From Prescottella equi (GTDB lineage: Bacteria > Actinomycetota > Actinomycetes > Mycobacteriales > Mycobacteriaceae): a stretch of 64,000 bases of DNA. Position numbers and translations under genes: made by a program. The notes below the pieces were generated by a model. The model saw nothing but the letters and a program-made list of their open reading frames with translations. It made no database searches and was not told where the DNA came from. Shown here piece by piece: positions 7,778 through 16,145 of this stretch (position 1 is the stretch's first letter; the number at the start of each line of letters is the position of its first letter). The stretch is taken from NCBI RefSeq assembly GCF_002094305.1, contig NZ_LWTX01000010.1, forward strand, positions 100,594 through 164,593, in the 5' to 3' direction.

Positions 7778-9088
7778 TCAGGCCAGAACCTGTCGGAGGT
7801 AGGCGTTGTCGAACGTGCGCGCGGGGTCGTGCTTGTCGCGCACCGTGCAGAAGTCGTCGAAGCGTGCGTACGTCGGACGCAGATCGTCGGCGGTGCGCCC
7901 GTGCATCTTGCCCCAGTGCGGGCGACCGTCGACAGCACGCGCGATCGCCTCGACCGCGTCGAAGTACTCGCGGTGATCGCGCCGGTGGTACTGGTGCACC
8001 GCGATGTACGCGCTGTCACGACCGTTCGCGGTCGACAGCCACACGTCGTCGCCGGGCGCGAAGCGCACCTCGACGGGGAACGCGATGTTGCAGCCGGACC
8101 GATCGAGCCAGGTCGAGATCTCCCGCAACGTGTCCTTGACGGTCTCGACCGGCACCGCGTACTCCATCTCGCGGAATCGCACCCGGCGCGGCGACGCGAA
8201 CACGTGGTAGCTGCGGTCGACGAACTGCCGCGCCGACAGCGCGCGCGCCGAGATCTGGTTGATCTGCGGAATCGCCGCCGGGAAAGCCGTGGTGATCCGG
8301 TTGATGCCCTCGAAGAGCGTGTTCGACATCAACTCGTCGTCGAGGAAGCCACGGATCCGGCTCACCGGTTCCAACGGTGTGTCGCCCGGGAGTCGGGTGT
8401 TGCGTTTCGTCAGTACGCGATTGGTGTGCGGGAACCAGTAGAACTCGAAGTGGTCGACGGTCGCGAGATCGTGTTCGAGTCCGTCGAGTGTTTCGTCGAG
8501 CCGGGCCGGGCCCTCGACCGCGCGCAGCGCGTAGGCCGAGGTGACCGCCAGGTCGAGCTTGGTGATGATGCCGAACGCGCCGAGCCCGATCCGGGCGGCC
8601 TGGTAGAGCTCGGGATTCTCCGTCTCCGAGCAGTCCGCGACGGTGCCGTCGGCGAGCACGATCTGCAGTCCGCGGATCAGTGTCGCCAGGCCGCCGAAGC
8701 GGGCGCCGGTTCCGTGGGTGCCGGTCCCGAGAGCGCCGGCGATCGACTGCACGTCGATGTCGCCGAGGTTGATCATCGCCAGCCCGCGCTCCCACAACTG
8801 CTCGTTGAGGCTGCGCAGACGTGTCCCGGCCAGCACCGTGGCGACCGGGCCTTCCGGCGTCTGCCGGACCGACTCGATGCCACAGATGTTGTCGAGGCTG
8901 ACGAGGACGCCGTCGGTGACGGCCACCCCGGTGAACGAATGGCCCGCCCCCACGGCTTTGACGCGTAATCCCTGCTCGGTCGCCTGCGCGACCAGCGTGC
9001 TCAGTTCGGCTACCGATCGAGGAGTCTCGAATCGGTGAGGTGTCGACGAGTGGGTCCCCGCCCAGTTGCGCCACGTGTCCTGTGCCAT
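7778..9088 (-). CDS. FAD-linked sugar-lactone oxidase/dehydrogenase (D-arabinono/L-gulono-1,4-lactone type)
   Basis: A 436-residue protein of the VAO/PCMH flavoprotein family. The N-terminal FAD-binding half has VKAVGAGHSFTGVAVTDGVLVSLDN and GTGTHGTGARFGG. The C-terminal half shows the D-arabinono-1,4-lactone oxidase domain with the HWGKMH segment near residue 410. It resembles mycobacterial L-gulono-1,4-lactone dehydrogenase in length and motifs. It would oxidise an aldonolactone or related polyol; the physiological substrate in actinobacteria is uncertain. It is transcribed divergently from the TetR gene, with a perfect palindrome between them, and lies near an alanine-racemase-fold gene; a similar pairing exists, from memory, around Rv1769-Rv1771 of M. 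tuberculosis. Confidence 0.88.
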   Translation of the reverse strand: MAQDTWRNWAGTHSSTPHRFETPRSVAELSTLVAQATEQGLRVKAVGAGHSFTGVAVTDGVLVSLDNICGIESVRQTPEGPVATVLAGTRLRSLNEQLWERGLAMINLGDIDVQSIAGALGTGTHGTGARFGGLATLIRGLQIVLADGTVADCSETENPELYQAARIGLGAFGIITKLDLAVTSAYALRAVEGPARLDETLDGLEHDLATVDHFEFYWFPHTNRVLTKRNTRLPGDTPLEPVSRIRGFLDDELMSNTLFEGINRITTAFPAAIPQINQISARALSARQFVDRSYHVFASPRRVRFREMEYAVPVETVKDTLREISTWLDRSGCNIAFPVEVRFAPGDDVWLSTANGRDSAYIAVHQYHRRDHREYFDAVEAIARAVDGRPHWGKMHGRTADDLRPTYARFDDFCTVRDKHDPARTFDNAYLRQVLA

Positions 9089-9103
9089 TCCCGCAACTAT
9101 TCA

Positions 9104-9121
9104 CCTGGACGAGCGTCCAGG
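9104..9121. promoter_or_regulatory. TetR-type operator (copy 1)
   Basis: CCTGGACG-AG-CGTCCAGG is a perfect 8-bp inverted repeat with a 2-bp spacer. It lies 16-33 bases before the oxidase start and 45-62 bases before the TetR start, the classic place for an autoregulating TetR operator. A near-copy occurs at 9813-9830. Confidence 0.75.
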
Positions 9122-9165
9122 CAAATGAGACACGAAATTTCGTCTCCGGGTTTTACGATCATGGG

Positions 9166-9837
9166 ATGTTGAATCGGCTTCCAGCGGAAGAGCGCCGCGC
9201 CCAGCTCGTCGAAGCGGCGTTGAACATTGCCGAACGGGGTGGCATTGCGGCAGTGACGATCCGTGCCGTGGCCGAGGAGGCGGGGGTCTCGCTCGGGGTG
9301 GTGCACTACTGCTTCGAGAGCAAGGAGGCGCTGGTCGCGGCCATGGCCGAGAGTCTGGTGCTGCAGCTCAGCGGGGGCATGCGCGAGGCGTTCGCGTCGG
9401 TGTGGGACACGCAGGAGCTCAGCGGACTCCGCGACCTGCGCGAGGTGCTGCACACCGGCCTGACCGGCATGTGGCCCCTGATCGAGGCCACGGCCGATCG
9501 TCAGTTGCTCACCTACGAGATCACCGCCTACGCGCTGCGCCATCGTGCGGCCGGCGCGCCGCTCGCCGGGAGCGTCGCCGACGAGCAGTACCGGGTCATG
9601 GACATCGAGGCCACCGTGTTCCTCGAGGAGAGCGCGCGGCGGACGGGTTGCACGTGGACCGAGCCGGTGGAGGCGATCGCGCGTTTCGCGCTCGCCGTCA
9701 TCGACGGAATCGTCCTGCGCTGGCTGGTCGATCGCGACAGCGCCGCGATCCTCACCGAACTCGACGACCTGGTTCGCATCGTCGGCAGCAAGGCCGTCGA
9801 GGCGGGTACGGACCTGGACAATCGTTCAGGAGAGTGA
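9166..9837 (+). CDS. TetR-family transcriptional regulator
   Basis: A 223-residue regulator. Residues 5-52 form the TetR helix-turn-helix (RRAQLVEAALNIAERGGIAAVTIRAVAEEAGVSLG, then VVHYCFESKEALVAAM). The rest is a helical ligand-binding and dimerisation domain with a conserved C-terminal helix (ARFALAVIDGIVLRWLVDRD). ATG 9166 is the first good start, since upstream codons in this frame run into the divergent gene. A perfect palindrome in the divergent promoter and a 15/18 match in the end of its own gene, just before the next gene, suggest it controls both the oxidase and the racemase-fold enzyme. The ligand is unknown. Confidence 0.9.
   Translation: MLNRLPAEERRAQLVEAALNIAERGGIAAVTIRAVAEEAGVSLGVVHYCFESKEALVAAMAESLVLQLSGGMREAFASVWDTQELSGLRDLREVLHTGLTGMWPLIEATADRQLLTYEITAYALRHRAAGAPLAGSVADEQYRVMDIEATVFLEESARRTGCTWTEPVEAIARFALAVIDGIVLRWLVDRDSAAILTELDDLVRIVGSKAVEAGTDLDNRSGE
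9813..9830. promoter_or_regulatory. TetR-type operator (copy 2), inside the tetR 3' end
   Basis: CCTGGACAATCGTTCAGG matches the perfect palindrome at 9104-9121 in 15 of 18 positions and keeps the same arm length and spacer. It lies 67-84 bases before the next start codon, a normal operator distance. Confidence 0.6.
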
Positions 9838-9896
9838 TCGACTGATCCGGACGCCTGCCTCCCGTGTGTTCGACGGGACCGACGAACGGAACTGAT

Positions 9897-11075
9897 GTGA
9901 CTGCGACGATCGACCGTCTCAACGCCGCGACCGCGAGCCTCGATCCGCCCTTGGCGGCCCTCGATCTCGCGACGTTGCGTACGAACGCGGAAGACCTGGT
10001 GCGGCGCGCGGAGGGTACGCCGGTACGGGTCGCGAGCAAGTCGGTGCGGTGCCGAGCCGTCCTCGAGATCGCGCTCGGCTCCGGCCTGACCGCGTCGGGC
10101 GGCTTCCGGGGCATCATGGCGTACTCGCTGCGGGAGGCCGTATGGCTGGCGCGGCAGGGCGCGGAAGACGTGCTGATGGGCTACCCGACGGTGGATCGGG
10201 GCGCGCTCGCCGAACTCGGTTCCGACAGCGCACTGCTCGGACGCATCACGCTCATGGTCGACGACGTCGCGCAGCTGGACCTGATCCGCGACGCGGTCGG
10301 CTCCGCCGGTGTGCGGCCGAGGATCTGTCTCGACGTCGACGCCTCGCTGCGGCTCGGACCGGCGCACCTCGGGGTGCGGCGGTCGCCGCTGCGTGAGCCG
10401 GGCCAGGTGGCCCGGCTCGCCCGGACCGCGGCCGATCGGGGATTCGCCGTCGTCGGTGTCATGTTCTACGAGGCACAGATCGCCGGTCTACCCGACACCA
10501 GCTTCGCGGTGCGGATGGTGAAGAAGGCGTCCGCGGCCGAACTGTCCACGCGGCGAACGGCTGTCGTCGACGCCGTCACCGCAGAGGTCGGGCGGCTCGA
10601 GATCGTCAACAGCGGTGGGACCGGCTCGATCGAGGTGAGTTCGGCCGATTCGGTCGTCACCGAGGTCACCGCGGGCTCCGGCCTGTACGTGCCCACCCTG
10701 TTCGACCGCTACCACTCGTTCAGGCCGCGACCGGCCATGTTCTTCGCGCTGCCCGCGGTCCGGAAGCCGACCCCGAAGATCACCACGCTGTTCGGCGGCG
10801 GCTACATCGCGTCGGGTCCCGCGGGGAAGACGCGCGTACCGGCGCCGGTGTGGCCGACCGGATTGACGTTGCTGCGCAACGAGGGCGCCGGCGAGGTGCA
10901 GACCCCGGTGACGGGCGCCGCCGCAGCCGAACTCGCCGTTGGGGACCGGGTGTGGTTCCGGCACGCGAAGGCCGGCGAGCTGTGCGAGCGCTTCACCCAG
11001 GTTCACCTCGTGGACGAGGACGGGCGCGCCACGGCGACCCCGACCTACCGCGGCGAAGGAATGTGCTTCGGCTGA
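9897..11075 (+). CDS. Alanine-racemase-fold PLP enzyme (amino-acid deaminase/D-threonine aldolase-like)
   Basis: A 392-residue protein with an N-terminal alanine-racemase TIM barrel. The PLP Lys is expected in PVRVASKSVRC (about residue 43). Later motifs are LDVDASLRLG and VNSGGTGSIE (phosphate cup), and the C-terminal segment RFTQVHLVDEDG is typical of the D-serine-dehydratase/D-threonine-aldolase branch. This supports a PLP lyase or deaminase acting on a hydroxy-amino acid; the substrate is not readable. GTG 9897 is chosen as the start (upstream residues MCSTGPTNGT are not family-like); the SD is weak. The second TetR palindrome lies just upstream. The 3' end overlaps the convergent nuclease-helicase gene by 31 bases. 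Confidence 0.83.
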   Translation: MTATIDRLNAATASLDPPLAALDLATLRTNAEDLVRRAEGTPVRVASKSVRCRAVLEIALGSGLTASGGFRGIMAYSLREAVWLARQGAEDVLMGYPTVDRGALAELGSDSALLGRITLMVDDVAQLDLIRDAVGSAGVRPRICLDVDASLRLGPAHLGVRRSPLREPGQVARLARTAADRGFAVVGVMFYEAQIAGLPDTSFAVRMVKKASAAELSTRRTAVVDAVTAEVGRLEIVNSGGTGSIEVSSADSVVTEVTAGSGLYVPTLFDRYHSFRPRPAMFFALPAVRKPTPKITTLFGGGYIASGPAGKTRVPAPVWPTGLTLLRNEGAGEVQTPVTGAAAAELAVGDRVWFRHAKAGELCERFTQVHLVDEDGRATATPTYRGEGMCFG

Positions 11076-14000
11076 CCCGGTGACTCGCGGTCGCGGTCCC
11101 CGGCCGGTTCGGGCGCCAATCGCAGGAAGGCGCCCAGTTCGGCGAGGGCGGTGGGGGTGGGCGGCAGGTAGTGCGTGAACGTGCGCGAGCGCACGACGAT
11201 CGCGCACCACTTGGCGCGCGACACCGCGACGTTCAGCCGATTGCGGGACAACAGGAACGACATCCCGCGAGGAGCGTCGGTGGCCGTCGACGCCGTCATC
11301 GACACGAGGACGACCGCCGCCTGACGTCCCTGGAACTTGTCGACGGTTCCGACGAGGACATCGGGCAGTCCTGCGGCCGCGAGATCCTGCCGGAGCCGTG
11401 CAACCTGCGCGTTGAAGGGAGCGACGACGAGGACGTCGGCCTGGCCGAGCGGCCGGGTGCCGGCGAAGTCGCTCGGATCGGTCCAGGCTCGGCCGAGAAG
11501 TTCCCGGATCCGGGCGGCGATCGCCGCGGATTCCTCGGGGGATTCGGTCGATCTGCCGTCGTGCTCGACGGTCTCGACGTGCACTCCGGGGCCGAGGCCC
11601 GCGAGGCGTCGCGCGGTCGTCACCGTCTCCTCCGAGTGGAGTCGGCCCTCGTACGACAGCTGGGAGACCCGCTCGCACAGCGCGGGATGCATGCGCCACG
11701 TCCGTTCGAGGAAGTAGCCACGGTCGCGGGGCAGCGAATCGCGGCCCGCGGCGAGCCAACCCAGTGCGGACTCGTCGACCGGCTCCGGATGGGTGCCCTG
11801 GCTGACCTGCGGAAGTTGCTGCGGGTCCCCGAGAAGGAGCAGATTGCGGGCGGCCGCGCTCACCGCGATCGTGTTCGCGAGCGAGAACTGTCCGGCCTCG
11901 TCGATCACCAGCAGATCGAGGCTGCCGACCGGCACGCGGCCGGAATGCGCGAAGTCCCAAGCCGTCCCGCCGATCACGCAACCGGCGGTGGCGTCCGCGA
12001 GGAAGCGGGGGTACTCGGTGGTGGGGAGGGCGGTCCACCGGCGGCCCGGCGCGGCGTCGGCCTTCTTCGCGACCATAGAGCCGTCGAGCCCCGCGTCGAC
12101 CACGGCATCCAGCATGTTCTCCACCACCGAGTGAGACTGGGCGACCACGCCGATCCGCCATCCGTGTTCGGCGACGAGAGACGCGACGACCCGCCCCCCG
12201 GTGTACGTCTTGCCGGTACCCGGCGGCCCCTGCACCGCGAGGTACGAGTCGTCGAGATCGACGAGCGCGGTGGCGATGGCGGTCGCCGGGTCGCACCCCG
12301 AGATCGCCGGCAGTCCGGATCCGCTGCGCAGCCGCGGAGGAACCCGGCGCAGGACGTCCGTTGCCGCGTTCGCGGGCGACACGGGCAGGGCCGACGCCAT
12401 GGCCCCCGCGAACTCCTCGACGGCGCGGTCGATCCGGGCCGTCGCGACCGGGTGCCCCGGGGCGAGCGCCATCGGTGTGGCGTCGTATTCGACGTCGCCG
12501 GTGAGGGTCTCCTCCACGACGACGACGTCGTCGAAGTCCGCGTTCGTGTCCACAGACGACACGACGGCCGTCGACCACGCGCGCCCGCCAGGGTGTTCCG
12601 AGGTCTTGGCTCCCGGCACCGGCCGCTCGTACAGCGGGAACATTTCGGCGCCCGGTCGTATCGTGCTGCCGGTGCCGAAGGTACCGGTGAGCCGGACGTG
12701 TCGGCGCAGCTTCCGTTGTCGGGGCGTGCTCTTGTGCCAGCCCTGCACCACTTCCGCGTGGTCGACGACAAGCACGTCCCGGGTGTCGGGCCAGTCGTCC
12801 ACCGGTTCGGTGAGTCGCGCGAAATGCGCCCACCAGAACGGTTTTCGCTCGCGCCGGTGATACCCGACTGCGGCGGCCGCGAGCGCCGCAGCCTGTTGCT
12901 CGCCGGTCCGGGCCGAGGCCGGTCCCTCACCGGCGAAACGGCGCAGGACGCGTTCGGCGGCGCTGTCCTCTTCGGGCTCGGACGCGGGAGGCGTGATTTC
13001 GCGTGAGTGGGGCGAGATGCCGTGGTCGGCGGCACGGGCCAGCAGCCAATTGCGCAGTTCCCGGGTGGAGACGCAGTCGTCCTCGTTGTAGTCGCGGATC
13101 TCACGGAGCACGTCGGCGGCGTCGTCCGGCCGACCGAGATCACGCAGATCGCAGTAGCGCGCGTACGCGACGACGGAGTCGGCCGCGGTCGTCACGTCGT
13201 TGTCGCGCAGGTCCTCTCCCAGGTACAGCGGCTCGAGCTTCTTGATGCTGTACGACCGTTCGCCGATCCGAAGCGACGCGCGGACGATCGGATAGAGGTC
13301 CACGAGGATCCCGGCGCGCAGCAACTCGTCGACCTCCTCCTCGCCGACGCCGTGACGCCCGGCCAGGCGCAGCAGCGCCGACTTCTCGTATGCCGCGTAG
13401 TGGTAGACGTGCATTCCGGGATGCGCGATGCGTCGCGCCCGGATGTATTCGAGGAAGGCGGACAGCGCATTTCGCTCCTCGGCTCGATCGTGCGCCCAGA
13501 ACGGACGGAACAGCGGCGCGCCGCCCGCCGTGGGCTCCTCCAGGACACCGAAGAGGTACTCCAGGCCCCACTCGGCCTCACCGGGCTCCGCCCACAGTGG
13601 ATCGCCCTCGAAGTCGAAGTAGATGTCGCCCGGATCGGGTGGCGGCAGCGCGGCGAGCGCGGCGGCATCGAAGATCTCGTACTCGGCGGTGCCCGACGTC
13701 TCCTGGCGAAGTTGGAGGGCGGCCTGGGACCGCAGGGTGTCCAGCGTCGCCGCGGACAGGCCCGGGACGGGTGCGTTCCGGGTAGCCAGCGCGTCGATCG
13801 TGGTCACGCCACCTGACACGAGCTTGTCCCGCGTGGCCACGCGCATGCCCGCCACAAGCAGGGGATCTCGACGGCTCTCGATCTCGCGGGCACACGTCTC
13901 GCACCGGCCGCACGCCGAGAACCGGTCGTCACCCCACGCGGCAGGGGCGTCGTCGGCACGGTGCTCGTCGAGGACTCGTTGCAGCGCCGCCCGACGTGCC

Positions 14001-14575
14001 CGGTACACCGGGACGAGATCGGCCAGCGCGTGCACCGAGTCCGAGCCGTCACCGAGCAGCAGATGCACTTCTCTCGCGGGACGGACACCGGCGGCGTCGA
14101 GCGCGTCGGCATACGCCGCCAACTGGAGCAGCGCGGAAACCTCGACGCGGCGCGACAGTTTCGCGTCGTACACCGTGTACGTGCCGTCGTCCCCGTGCTC
14201 GTCCGCCCGGACCAGGAAATCGCAGAACCCGAGGAACCGTCCGTCGAAGAACGTGCCCTGATGGATCACCGGTGCCCCCGCGACGGCCGCGGCGATCGTG
14301 TCGCGGTGGGCGTCGTACAACCCGGTGGCCGTGAACTCGGGCCGGACGATGGTCTCGATCCGCCCGTGGCGGGCCGCGAACTCGTCGAACACCCGGCGTT
14401 CGTGTGCCGCGCCGAGTCGCGACGCGCGCTCGAGCACGGGATCGGCTACCGGACCCGGTGACCCGGTGGCGAACCCGAGCAGCCCGTCGAGTCGGCGCAG
14501 CAGTGCGAACTCGCACGCGGCCGCCGCAGTCAGGTCCCCGGTGCTGTACACGATTGCGTCGCCCTGCAGGAACAT
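11045..14575 (-). CDS. TM0106-type RecB-like nuclease fused to SF1 (Upf1/Dna2-like) helicase
   Basis: A 1176-residue multidomain protein. Residues 1-290 are RecB/PD-(D/E)XK-like (FCDFLVRAD, then VYDAKLSRRVEVSALLQLAAYAD with the D-x(n)-K and QLAAY motifs), followed by a Cys cluster (ACGRCETCAREI). Residues 320-520 resemble an RNase H/exonuclease domain (IYFDFEGDP, then YNEDDCVSTREL with a DEDD-type end). Residues 780-1150 are an SF1 helicase: Walker A GPPGTGKT near 785, DEAGQ near 890, GDPQQLP, and NRLNVAVSRAK near the end. The predicted role is coupled unwinding and cleavage of DNA or RNA. This architecture is known but little studied. It overlaps the convergent racemase-fold gene by 31 bases. 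Confidence 0.88.
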   Translation of the reverse strand: MFLQGDAIVYSTGDLTAAAACEFALLRRLDGLLGFATGSPGPVADPVLERASRLGAAHERRVFDEFAARHGRIETIVRPEFTATGLYDAHRDTIAAAVAGAPVIHQGTFFDGRFLGFCDFLVRADEHGDDGTYTVYDAKLSRRVEVSALLQLAAYADALDAAGVRPAREVHLLLGDGSDSVHALADLVPVYRARRAALQRVLDEHRADDAPAAWGDDRFSACGRCETCAREIESRRDPLLVAGMRVATRDKLVSGGVTTIDALATRNAPVPGLSAATLDTLRSQAALQLRQETSGTAEYEIFDAAALAALPPPDPGDIYFDFEGDPLWAEPGEAEWGLEYLFGVLEEPTAGGAPLFRPFWAHDRAEERNALSAFLEYIRARRIAHPGMHVYHYAAYEKSALLRLAGRHGVGEEEVDELLRAGILVDLYPIVRASLRIGERSYSIKKLEPLYLGEDLRDNDVTTAADSVVAYARYCDLRDLGRPDDAADVLREIRDYNEDDCVSTRELRNWLLARAADHGISPHSREITPPASEPEEDSAAERVLRRFAGEGPASARTGEQQAAALAAAAVGYHRRERKPFWWAHFARLTEPVDDWPDTRDVLVVDHAEVVQGWHKSTPRQRKLRRHVRLTGTFGTGSTIRPGAEMFPLYERPVPGAKTSEHPGGRAWSTAVVSSVDTNADFDDVVVVEETLTGDVEYDATPMALAPGHPVATARIDRAVEEFAGAMASALPVSPANAATDVLRRVPPRLRSGSGLPAISGCDPATAIATALVDLDDSYLAVQGPPGTGKTYTGGRVVASLVAEHGWRIGVVAQSHSVVENMLDAVVDAGLDGSMVAKKADAAPGRRWTALPTTEYPRFLADATAGCVIGGTAWDFAHSGRVPVGSLDLLVIDEAGQFSLANTIAVSAAARNLLLLGDPQQLPQVSQGTHPEPVDESALGWLAAGRDSLPRDRGYFLERTWRMHPALCERVSQLSYEGRLHSEETVTTARRLAGLGPGVHVETVEHDGRSTESPEESAAIAARIRELLGRAWTDPSDFAGTRPLGQADVLVVAPFNAQVARLRQDLAAAGLPDVLVGTVDKFQGRQAAVVLVSMTASTATDAPRGMSFLLSRNRLNVAVSRAKWCAIVVRSRTFTHYLPPTPTALAELGAFLRLAPEPAGDRDRESPGQPKHIPSPR

Positions 14576-14676
14576 CGCGCTCCCTCCCCGGTCGGTTCGG
14601 GCGATTGTGTCACCGCTGCACCGACAGGTGGGGGAGGGGCGCGCGGACGCGCGAACCGTGCCGGGACAATGGACCC

Positions 14677-15312
14677 ATGCCGTTCTTCACCGGGGCTACC
14701 GGACAGATCCACTACCGCCGCTGGCCGCTCGCCGGGGATCGTCGGCCCCGGGCCGGAGTGGTGTTCCTGCACGGAATGGGCCAGCACACCGGGCACTACC
14801 ACCGGTTCGCCGCACGACTCGCACACCACGACATCGAGATGTGGGGCCTCGACCAGGCCGGGCACGGGCTGTCCGAGGGGACCCCCGGCGCGCCCGGACT
14901 TCTCGCCGATCTGGCGGACGACGCGGCCCGGCTGACCGAGTCGGCCGTCGCCGATCGGCCGGGTCTGCCGTTGGTGGTGATGGGGCATTCCCTCGGTGCC
15001 GCGGTGGCCGTGACCCTGCTTCGACGCGGCCGTGCGCCGTTCCGCGCGGCCGTGCTGTGCGGAACACCCAAGTCGGTTGTGCAGCACCGCGAGACGTCGG
15101 ATTTCGCGGATCCGGGGTTCCCGGTGCTCGCGGTGCACGGCATCGACGACCGGCTGGCCCCGATCGACGGCGTCCGTCCGTGGGCGGCCGGGGTGCCCGG
15201 ACTCGAACTGCGTGAATACGCCGACGCCGGCCACGACCTGCTGCACGAGAAGTTACACCGCGTCGTCGCCGACGACGTCGCGGCGTTCGTCGTCGACGCT
15301 ACCGTGGGCTGA
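14677..15312 (+). CDS. Alpha/beta hydrolase (monoglyceride-lipase-like serine hydrolase)
   Basis: A 211-residue, short alpha/beta-hydrolase. HGMGQHTGHYHRFAARL and GLDQAGHGLSEG match the N-terminal part of the monoacylglycerol-lipase/lysophospholipase branch. The nucleophile elbow is MGHSLGAA (Ser near residue 109). VHGIDDRLAP supplies the acid and DAGHDLLHE the His. The lid region between strands 6 and 7 is very short compared with full-length lipases of about 280 residues. It would hydrolyse a small ester or lipid in the cytoplasm; the substrate is unknown. Its stop codon overlaps the start of the next gene (TGATG), so they are translationally coupled. Confidence 0.88.
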   Translation: MPFFTGATGQIHYRRWPLAGDRRPRAGVVFLHGMGQHTGHYHRFAARLAHHDIEMWGLDQAGHGLSEGTPGAPGLLADLADDAARLTESAVADRPGLPLVVMGHSLGAAVAVTLLRRGRAPFRAAVLCGTPKSVVQHRETSDFADPGFPVLAVHGIDDRLAPIDGVRPWAAGVPGLELREYADAGHDLLHEKLHRVVADDVAAFVVDATVG

Positions 15313-16067
15313 TGGACACCCCACAACTGCTGTCCGCGTTACGCACTCAGGGCGGCCTGCTGGCAGACACCCCGACCGAGACACTCGCGGAACCGGTTCC
15401 GACGGTGCCGGAGTGGACCGTCGAGCACGTGCTGCGGCACACCGGCAAGGTGCACCTGTGGGTCGCGGCGGCGCTGCGTTCGGACCCGCAGACGCCGCCG
15501 TCGGAGATCCGGCGGATCGGCGACATGCCCCGCGGACCGGAATGCGTCGCCGCCTACCGTGCGGCGCTGGACCTGGTGCTCGCGGAGTTCGATCGGCTCG
15601 GTGCCGATCGCATCGTTCCCACGATGGTCGGGCCCGCACCCGTCGCGTGGTGGGTGCGCCGACAGGCGCACGAGGTGGCGGTCCATCGAATCGACGTCTC
15701 CGACGCGATCAGCGCGGGTGGCGGGCCGGACGTGCCGCCGCTGGATCCGCAGGTGGCCGCCGACGGTGTCGACGAGTGGGTCTCGGTGTTCCTCGCTCGT
15801 CTCGCCGATGCGGGGCGCATGCCCGAGACCGTGAACGGCCACTCGATCCACCTCCACGGAACCGACGCGGTAGCGGCCGAGTGGTACCTCGAATTCGATG
15901 GCGGAACGGTCGCGGTGACTCGAGAACACCGCAAGGGCGACGTGGCGCTACGGGGGTCGGCGCAGGAACTGTTGCTGACACTGTGGCGCAGGCGGCCCCT
16001 GGACGGACTCGACGTCGTCGGCGACGCCGCTGTCGCCCGGGCGCTGCTGGGTGCCGCGGCGCTGTAG
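15312..16067 (+). CDS. Mycothiol-dependent maleylpyruvate isomerase-family protein
   Basis: A 251-residue protein with an N-terminal DinB-like four-helix domain of the mycothiol maleylpyruvate isomerase family. Metal ligands are expected at VLRHTGKVHLWV and RRQAHEVAVHRID. The C-terminal domain is SCP2-like (IHLHGTDAVAAEWYLEFDG, then RGSAQELLLTLWRRRP). Members are metal-dependent thiol transferases or isomerases that use mycothiol, the actinobacterial low-molecular-weight thiol; most have unknown substrates. ATG 15312 overlaps the preceding stop by one base. Confidence 0.88.
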   Translation: MDTPQLLSALRTQGGLLADTPTETLAEPVPTVPEWTVEHVLRHTGKVHLWVAAALRSDPQTPPSEIRRIGDMPRGPECVAAYRAALDLVLAEFDRLGADRIVPTMVGPAPVAWWVRRQAHEVAVHRIDVSDAISAGGGPDVPPLDPQVAADGVDEWVSVFLARLADAGRMPETVNGHSIHLHGTDAVAAEWYLEFDGGTVAVTREHRKGDVALRGSAQELLLTLWRRRPLDGLDVVGDAAVARALLGAAAL

Positions 16068-16091
16068 CGCTGCACGGCTCTCGGAACGAGA

Positions 16092-16128
16092 GCGGCCCGG
16101 ACGCGGGGAGAAACCGCGTCCGGGCCGC
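16092..16128. terminator. Bidirectional hairpin terminator
   Basis: GCGGCCCGGACGCGG and CCGCGTCCGGGCCGC form a perfect 15-bp stem with a 7-base loop, followed by AAAATC. It separates the convergent mycothiol-enzyme and acyl-CoA ligase genes. Confidence 0.85.
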
Positions 16129-16145
16129 AAAATCGTTGCCGCGGT

